Shown one piece after another: positions 5,542 through 9,761 of a stretch of 9,761 nt of DNA. The first letter of the stretch is position 1; each line of letters opens with the position of its first letter. A model generated the notes under the pieces. The model made no database searches. It had not been told where the DNA came from and saw nothing but the letters and a program-made list of their open reading frames with translations. The DNA is from Rhizobacter sp. (GTDB taxonomy: Bacteria; Pseudomonadota; Gammaproteobacteria; Burkholderiales; Burkholderiaceae_C), in assembly GCA_025360945.1 (NCBI GenBank), contig JANYBE010000149.1, positions 1 through 9,761 on the forward strand. Direction: 5' to 3'. A program made the translations under genes and the position numbers.

Positions 5542-6297
5542 TCAGTGCAGCCACGCACGCGCGTCGAAGCGGGCGAGCAGCGGGTGCGAAGTATCGCCGC
5601 TGAGCGCGACGACCTTGGTCAGCGCATCGGCCCACAGACACAGCGGGGCGGCGACGCTGGCGTGGGCATAGCCCGGTGTGGCGTGCCCAGCGGCAGCGAG
5701 CCGCGAGCGGCTGCCAGGCCCGAAGTGGCTGGTCGCGAATGCGCCGTCGCGCAGCGTGGCGAACGCACGCACGCCGCCGCTAGCTTCGTCGCGCAATCGC
5801 ACCGGTGCATCGATGTCACCGAACGCGCGCAAATCGCCCCCGGCGTTGACCCAGCCGGCACTGACGCCGTTGGCCATCAACGCGCGCACGGCCAAGTCCA
5901 CGGCATGGCCCTTGCCGATGCCACCGAGATCGAGTTGTGCCGCGTCGCGGTGCTTGCACAGCTCGGCGCCGAGCAGTGCCCAGCCGTCGGGTGCCGAGCC
6001 GAGGCTGATGTCGAAGCCGCCGGCAGTCGAGTCGCGCAGCAGCTGTGCGGCCGCGAGCACCTGCTGCGTGATCGGCCGCAGGCGCAGGCGCTCACCACGG
6101 CGCAGCGTGTTAAAGCGCGCGACATCGCTGCCCGGCTCGAAACGGGACAGGCAGGCTTGCGTCGCGCGCACGACCGCGAATGCTGCATCGACTCCGGCGT
6201 GCCGATCGGCGCCCGGCGCGAACACGCCGACCTCGACCAGCGTGCCGAGCAGCGGTTGCGCGCGGCGCAGCCAGCACGCTGCGGGTTGCGGCTTCAC
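5542..6297 (-). CDS. apbE: FAD:protein FMN transferase (ApbE family)
   Basis: ApbE enzymes use FAD to attach FMN covalently to Thr or Ser of exported flavoproteins, with Mg2+. The 251-residue product, shorter than typical ApbE (about 300-350), shows the family motifs in order: RRAQPLLGTLVEV (11-23), LSRFEPGSDVARFN (50-63), GGFDISLG (93-100), LDLGGIGKGHAVD (122-134), WVNAGGDLRAFG (149-160), ATSHFG (188-193) and ADALTKVVALSG (223-234). The last usually reads ADAxxT, with Asp and Thr binding the metal; here Thr comes one place earlier and Lys takes the usual position. No clear signal peptide follows the GTG start, so it may act in the cytoplasm or use an unrecognised export signal. The GTG at 6297 is chosen because it overlaps the upstream stop (GTGA); the longer frame upstream is Arg/His-rich shadow. 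Its substrate is almost certainly the preceding FMN-binding protein. Confidence 0.88.
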   Translation of the reverse strand: MKPQPAACWLRRAQPLLGTLVEVGVFAPGADRHAGVDAAFAVVRATQACLSRFEPGSDVARFNTLRRGERLRLRPITQQVLAAAQLLRDSTAGGFDISLGSAPDGWALLGAELCKHRDAAQLDLGGIGKGHAVDLAVRALMANGVSAGWVNAGGDLRAFGDIDAPVRLRDEASGGVRAFATLRDGAFATSHFGPGSRSRLAAAGHATPGYAHASVAAPLCLWADALTKVVALSGDTSHPLLARFDARAWLH

Positions 6298-6836
6298 GTC
6301 AGCGAACCTGTGCGGCGCGCCAACGCGACGATCGCGACGATGCGCCGCACGCCGTCGGTCACATGTGCGCAGCTCAGCGTGGCGCCGCTGATGTTCGCGA
6401 TGTCCTCGCCGATGCGCAGCGCCGCGCTCACACTTTTGCCGACGAACTGCCTGCGCCATGCCGGCAGGCGGATCTCGAAACCGTGGCTCTCGCGGTACGA
6501 CAGGATCTCGATCTGCCTGACCGTGCCGTCGAGCGCGATGCCGACCGCGTAGCTGATCAGCTCGACCTTGCCGATGACGTCGTCGGTGAGGACGAAGCCG
6601 AGCGCCGCACCCGCGCGTCTGGCAACGCGCACCGTCCAGCTCGCTGAACGCGCGCGCACGCCCTGAGCGTCGAGCTGCTGCATCTGCGCGGCGTCGAGCG
6701 TGAGGCTGCGGACCTCGAACGCATCGGCGTCCGGGAACATCAGCTTCGAGGCCTGATCGGCGCTCAGATAGTCGACCGCAAACGCGCTTGTCGGCGCCGC
6801 AGCCGCGAATGCACAGGCCGTTAGCACCACCCGCAT
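6294..6836 (-). CDS. Exported FMN-binding domain protein, covalent flavinylation target
   Basis: The product has 180 residues. An N-terminal signal peptide (1-20, cut likely after SAFA) directs it to the periplasm. The rest resembles the FMN-binding domain of NqrC/RnfG: an Asp-rich start, VLTDDVIGKVELISYAVGIALDGTVRQIEIL (82-112), then ESHGFEI, and the attachment motif SGAT (150-153) followed by LS. In NqrB/NqrC the last Thr of SGAT carries FMN through a phosphoester bond added by ApbE; Thr153 is the predicted site. LTAC at residues 5-8 is too near the start to be a likely lipobox. The start overlaps the porin stop by one base (TGATG), and its stop overlaps the apbE start by four. It lacks other domains, so it is a stand-alone periplasmic flavin electron carrier. 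Confidence 0.88.
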   Translation of the reverse strand: MRVVLTACAFAAAAPTSAFAVDYLSADQASKLMFPDADAFEVRSLTLDAAQMQQLDAQGVRARSASWTVRVARRAGAALGFVLTDDVIGKVELISYAVGIALDGTVRQIEILSYRESHGFEIRLPAWRRQFVGKSVSAALRIGEDIANISGATLSCAHVTDGVRRIVAIVALARRTGSLT

Positions 6837-8140
6837 CAGAAGCTCCAGCCGAGGCCGAGGTTGAAGCGGTTCAGTTCCACGTTCTCGCGGAAGCGCCGGT
6901 AGTCGGCCTTCAGCACGACGTTCGGCGAGAACTGGAAGTTCGCACCGATCGTGACAACGCGCTCGGCGCGCGCCGCATCGGGCGTGAGCCCCAGGCCGAG
7001 GTCAGCGTAGGACTTGGCGGTGTTGAACTGCTCCCAGCGTGCGAACGGCGACAGCGCGTAGTCCTCATGCGACCAGAGCTTGTATGCGCCCTGTGCGTAC
7101 AAGCCGTCGAAGGTCTTCGGGATCAGCGTCGGGTTGCCGACCAGCGCGGCGTTCAGCGCCGCGGTGTTGGAAATGCTGGCGCGCGTGTAGACGGTGGAGA
7201 AATCCCAGCGCCCCGGCGTCCAGCGCGCATGCACGTCCCACAGCGTGATGCGCGCCTTCGCGACCGCCTGCGCCTGCGTGGCTTCGCCGGTGAACAGCGA
7301 GCCGCCAATCAGCAGCCCGGGGATGCCGCGCCAGTTGACCGCGCCGAACGCCGCGAGATCGTGGCTCTTGGCCAGCGCCATCTCCTGATGGATCGAACCG
7401 AGCGGCGACACCTTGCCCTCGGTCGAGGTCGCGTCCCACTTGGTCAGATCGAAGCTGGTCGTGATGCCGCCCTGCACGGTCAGGCCATTGTCGAAGTTGC
7501 CGACCAGCTGCACGCCGCCCTCGCGCCAGGTGCTGGGGATGATCGCTGTCTCGACGAAGTTGCGCTCGACGCCGTAGAACGCGGTGGGTTCGTGATTCTC
7601 GTTCAGCAAGCCGACCGGCATCAGGAACAATCCGGCGCGCATCGCCAAATTCGGCGTCAGCTGGCGCTCGATGTAGGCCTGCTCGACTTCGACCTCGCCG
7701 CGGTCGCTGGCCGACGACACCCCGTGCTCGACTTCCAGTTCGGTCACCGCCTTGGTCTTGTCGTCGAAGCGGTGCTGATAGCCGAGCACGAAGCGCCGCA
7801 TGTCGGCCTGCGCGTTCTGATTCGCGTGCGTTGGGCGGTTGTAGTTGATCTCGCCGTAGCTGGTGAGCACGGTGGCGGGTTCGCTTGGGGCTGTCGGTTC
7901 AGTGGGAATGGCCACAGTTGCCAGTGCAGCGGGCGCCGCGGTCGTCTCCGGCGCGGGTGCCGCGCGCTGCTGCCGAATTTGCGCGAGCTCCGCCCTGACC
8001 GCGGCGAGTTCGGTGGCGAGCTGATCGAGCCGGCGAGCGAGTTCGGTTTCGGTGGCGGTCTGCGCGTGCGCGGCGCCAGCCGCGAGCGCGATGCTCGCGG
8101 CGATGAGGGTGGGCAGGGCGTTCAAACGGGGCATGGCCAT
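6836..8140 (-). CDS. Outer-membrane porin with N-terminal coiled coil
   Basis: The 434-residue product begins with a clear signal peptide (1-26, cut AHA before Q27). A heptad-like coiled coil follows (about 32-58, TELARRLDQLATELAAVRAE), then an Ala/Pro/Thr-rich linker (59-92), and a beta-barrel from TSYGEINYN to the end with alternating strands and the terminal Phe expected of BAM substrates (LGWSF). It resembles phosphate-selective-type (OprO/OprP-like) or related Gram-negative porins; the substrate cannot be told. The ATG at 8140 is preferred: GGAA lies five bases upstream and it gives a proper signal peptide, whereas the upstream extension is a non-hydrophobic Pro/Thr/His stretch beginning with TTG. 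A second ATG lies two codons on. It lies 47 bases after the di-haem gene and overlaps the FMN protein by one base, so it belongs to the operon and may admit the substrate. Confidence 0.85.
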   Translation of the reverse strand: MAMPRLNALPTLIAASIALAAGAAHAQTATETELARRLDQLATELAAVRAELAQIRQQRAAPAPETTAAPAALATVAIPTEPTAPSEPATVLTSYGEINYNRPTHANQNAQADMRRFVLGYQHRFDDKTKAVTELEVEHGVSSASDRGEVEVEQAYIERQLTPNLAMRAGLFLMPVGLLNENHEPTAFYGVERNFVETAIIPSTWREGGVQLVGNFDNGLTVQGGITTSFDLTKWDATSTEGKVSPLGSIHQEMALAKSHDLAAFGAVNWRGIPGLLIGGSLFTGEATQAQAVAKARITLWDVHARWTPGRWDFSTVYTRASISNTAALNAALVGNPTLIPKTFDGLYAQGAYKLWSHEDYALSPFARWEQFNTAKSYADLGLGLTPDAARAERVVTIGANFQFSPNVVLKADYRRFRENVELNRFNLGLGWSF

Positions 8141-8187
8141 GGGGGTTCCGGGATTCGTCGTGTGGGTGTTCGGGTGCAGGGGCGGGC

Positions 8188-9381
8188 TCAAGGCGTGGAG
8201 CCGTCGCTAAGCGTGTTGAGCAAGGCGATCACGTCGTCCACTTCCGCATCGCTGAGCGCCGGCGTGTCGCCGGGCCGACGGTCGGAGGGCACTTCGACGG
8301 CGTTGACGTTGACGCGGTACTGCGCCGGCAGATCGTCGAACTTGTGCACTGTGCCGTCGGTGTTCAGCGGGTACCACTTCTCAGGGTTGGTGTCGCGCTG
8401 CACGTAGAACGTGACCACATCCTTCAGCGTGTTGAAGCGGCCGTTGTGGAAAAGCACGTGGCGCAGAGCGACATTGCGCAGCGAGGGCTCCTTGAACGCG
8501 CCGCACAGGTCGGCTCGTGCTGCCATGTCGCCGCGAGCGCACAGGCCGAGGTCGTGGTACGCCGGGTCGCCGTTGCGCGCGATCAACGGGTTGCGTGGCA
8601 CGCCAAGGTTATCGAAGCTGAAGTCGGTGAACAGCGGGAATCTGCCGTCGGCCGCCCTGCCCGACAGGTGACAGGCCTGGCAGTTGCCCTTGGTCGGGCT
8701 GTTGAAGAGTGCGAAGCCACGCATCTCCTGGTGGGACAGCGTCACGTTGCCGCGCAGGAACTCGTCGTACTTGCTCGAGAACGGGCGAAAGTCGGTGTCT
8801 TCGCGCTGGTACTGTTGAAGCGCCAGCGTGAGACGGTCAAAGGCGTCGTCGGGCCGGGCGAAGATGTCGGCACCAAATACCTGCTTGAACTCGTCGGCAT
8901 ACGTCGCGCGCGAGAGCTTGGCGATCACGTCGGCCTTGCTCGCGTTGGCCATCTCGAAATCGGTCAGAAAGGGCTGGCCGGCCTGGCTTTGCAGCGTCGT
9001 GGCGCGGCCGTCCCAGAAGAAGCCGCCGGTCGGCGTACCGTCGGCCGCGAAGTAGAACGCGCGGTTGAACGACAGGTAGTTGACCGACGGCGTGCTGCGC
9101 CGTCCCCGGAGATCCAGCAACGGACCGCCGAACTGCGCCGGCAGTGCATTCGTCGGGGAGTGGGCGTTGTCAGGGTCGTGGCAGGTAGCGCACGACTGAC
9201 GGCCCGAGGCCGACAGCGACACGTCGCTGAAGATCTTCTCGCCCAGCGCAGCCCGGGCCGAGAGCGGCACTGGGTCGGGCACGCTGGCGTTCGATGCCGA
9301 ATTCCCGCCACCACCGCAAGCAGCCAGAAAAGCTGCGCACAACACCCCAAAACACCACACCAACGACCTGCGGATCAGCAC
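8188..9381 (-). CDS. Di-haem cytochrome c lipoprotein, CcpA/MauG superfamily
   Basis: The 397-residue product has a lipobox LAAC with Cys22 followed by GGGG, so it should be a lipid-anchored periplasmic protein. Two c-haem motifs are present: CATCH (64-68), after GEKIFSDVSLSASGRQS, and CQACH (234-238). The inter-haem Trp lies in FFWDGRA (W123) and the Glu of CcpA peroxidases in DFEMAN (E143). The C-terminal block FKEPSLRNVALRHVLFHNGRFNTL is typical. Where classical peroxidases have the axial Met (TLEEAVxxM), this protein has Tyr326 (TLKDVVTFY), as in MauG. C281 and C293 may form a disulfide. It may therefore be a MauG-like oxidase or redox carrier rather than a peroxidase. The GTG at 9381 is chosen because it follows GGGGG by seven bases and leads directly into the signal peptide. 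It is the first gene of the operon, behind a Fur-like site shared with bfd. Confidence 0.88.
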   Translation of the reverse strand: MLIRRSLVWCFGVLCAAFLAACGGGGNSASNASVPDPVPLSARAALGEKIFSDVSLSASGRQSCATCHDPDNAHSPTNALPAQFGGPLLDLRGRRSTPSVNYLSFNRAFYFAADGTPTGGFFWDGRATTLQSQAGQPFLTDFEMANASKADVIAKLSRATYADEFKQVFGADIFARPDDAFDRLTLALQQYQREDTDFRPFSSKYDEFLRGNVTLSHQEMRGFALFNSPTKGNCQACHLSGRAADGRFPLFTDFSFDNLGVPRNPLIARNGDPAYHDLGLCARGDMAARADLCGAFKEPSLRNVALRHVLFHNGRFNTLKDVVTFYVQRDTNPEKWYPLNTDGTVHKFDDLPAQYRVNVNAVEVPSDRRPGDTPALSDAEVDDVIALLNTLSDGSTP

Positions 9382-9428
9382 TCGAAAGCCCCCGTTGAAG
9401 ATGCGACAGCAAGGGCTTCTAACCCTGA

Positions 9429-9458
9429 TTGATAATGCGAACGATTTGCAATCATAAT
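9429..9458. promoter_or_regulatory. Divergent promoter with Fur-box-like site between bfd and the di-haem gene
   Basis: On the plus strand TTGATA (9429-9434) and CATAAT (9453-9458), 18 bases apart, make a good sigma-70 promoter for bfd. Inside it, positions 9431-9449 (GATAATGCGAACGATTTGC) match the Fur consensus at 13 of 19 bases by hand count, including GATAATG. On the minus strand CATTAT (9432-9437) could be the -10 of the di-haem operon, so one Fur dimer site could repress both directions. Confidence 0.65.
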
Positions 9459-9490
9459 TCAGGCATCGCGAAAGAAGCAAGAGAACGAAC

Positions 9491-9715
9491 ATGATTGTTT
9501 GCGTGTGTCGCAGAGTCTCCGACAGCCAGATCCGCCAAGCTGCGATCGATGGCGCGCACAGCCTCGAGTGCCTGCAGATCGACCTTGGCGTGGCAACCCA
9601 GTGCGGGCGCTGTGCTGATTGCGCCTCGCGCGTGCTGTGCGATGCACGCGACGCGGGCGCGCATCAGCGGCACATCGTCACGATCGCCCGACCGTCGCAA
9701 GCCCAGATGGCCTGA
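9491..9715 (+). CDS. bfd: Bacterioferritin-associated ferredoxin
   Basis: Bfd is a small [2Fe-2S] protein that docks on bacterioferritin and delivers electrons to release stored iron; its gene is typically induced by iron starvation. The 74-residue product has the family ligand pattern: C4 and C6 in MIVCVCRRVSD, and C38 and C41 in QCGRCADC, with the conserved helix ASRVL afterwards. Two more cysteines (C27, C44) and C50 are not expected ligands. The ATG at 9491 has AGAGAA nearby as a weak ribosome-binding site. No bacterioferritin gene is visible in the window, so its partner must be elsewhere. It is divergent from the di-haem operon and shares its Fur-like control site. Confidence 0.93.
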   Translation: MIVCVCRRVSDSQIRQAAIDGAHSLECLQIDLGVATQCGRCADCASRVLCDARDAGAHQRHIVTIARPSQAQMA

Positions 9716-9720
9716 GATGA

Positions 9721-9761
9721 CGGCCCCTGGACGCCTGCGGCGTCGTCCCCCGAGGGGAACT
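9721..9761. repeat. GC-rich palindromic intergenic repeat, cut by the window end
   Basis: Two hairpins stand in tandem: ACGCC-TGC-GGCGT (9731-9743) and TCCCC-CGA-GGGGA (9746-9758). CCCCT at 9724-9728 could also pair with AGGGG at 9753-9757 to make one larger structure. It lies just after the bfd stop. It looks like the dispersed extragenic palindromes I recall from Burkholderiales genomes. No T-tract is visible before the window ends, so an intrinsic terminator role for bfd is unproven. Confidence 0.5.

Noticed and set aside
4979..5641. N-terminal extension of FeoA to about 300 residues
   Set aside because: The extension crosses the four-helix membrane gene and the Fur-like site and is Arg/Pro/Ala-rich. 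FeoA proteins are about 75-85 residues, which fits the ATG at 4978.
5254..6552. Plus-strand open frame of about 432 codons
   Set aside because: It is antisense to three genes (membrane protein, apbE, FMN-binding protein) whose motifs and overlapping starts and stops are convincing.
6788..8407. Plus-strand open frame of about 539 codons
   Set aside because: It is antisense to the porin and the end of the di-haem gene. The porin has a signal peptide, coiled coil and terminal Phe; the plus-strand product looks like composition only.
8344..9432. Plus-strand open frame of about 362 codons
   Set aside because: It is antisense to the di-haem gene with both CxxCH motifs. Its Val/Ala/Arg/Glu-rich product shows no domain.
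9382..9492. Longer start of the di-haem lipoprotein at 9492
   Set aside because: It would place about 37 residues before the signal peptide and cover the divergent promoter. The GTG at 9381 has a GGGGG upstream and gives a normal lipoprotein signal.
1..9761. CRISPR array, tRNA or rRNA genes
   Set aside because: No regularly spaced direct repeats, no tRNA-like CCA-ended cloverleaf and no rRNA sequence were noticed on reading both strands, although no covariance search could be run.

Overview
The base composition is high in G+C. The gene set (fkpB-ispH operon, a radC remnant beside it, feoABC-like operon, bfd) and the protein sequences suggest a betaproteobacterium, most likely Burkholderiales. 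This is an inference from gene order and protein style, not from a marker gene.

Left edge (1-1166). This is the only disordered part. It holds a possible 3' end of a gene leaving the window, two inverted repeats, a decayed radC remnant with a frameshift and a mutated metal-ligand Asp, about 360 bases with no assignable gene, and a small XRE-family regulator on the minus strand. An inverted repeat upstream of the regulator looks like its operator. My recollection is that Burkholderiales usually have an intact radC divergent from fkpB-ispH, so the native radC appears to have been broken here and the regulator now sits where its 5' part should be.

Housekeeping block (1191-2599, plus strand). 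fkpB (SlpA-type FKBP isomerase) and ispH (LytB, last step of the MEP isoprenoid pathway) overlap by one base.

Iron block (2601-9715). Everything on the minus strand from 9381 down to 2601 can be read as one or two operons concerned with iron and redox. The upstream operon encodes a di-haem cytochrome lipoprotein of the CcpA/MauG superfamily, a beta-barrel porin with an N-terminal coiled coil, an exported FMN-binding protein with an SGAT flavinylation motif, ApbE (the FMN transferase that would flavinylate it) and a four-helix membrane protein with histidines placed like a b-type cytochrome. The downstream operon encodes FeoA, the ferrous iron transporter FeoB and a small Cys-rich membrane protein. 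A Fur-box-like palindrome lies in front of feoA. A second one lies in the divergent promoter between the di-haem gene and bfd (bacterioferritin-associated ferredoxin, plus strand).

How it may work (inference). When iron is short, Fur releases both promoters. The porin admits ferric chelates. The membrane cytochrome passes quinol electrons to the flavinylated periplasmic protein, and possibly to the di-haem lipoprotein. The Fe(II) produced enters by FeoAB, and Bfd mobilises stored iron inside the cell. The whole could be a ferric-reductase-coupled uptake system. The window ends in a GC-rich palindromic sequence that looks like a dispersed intergenic repeat.
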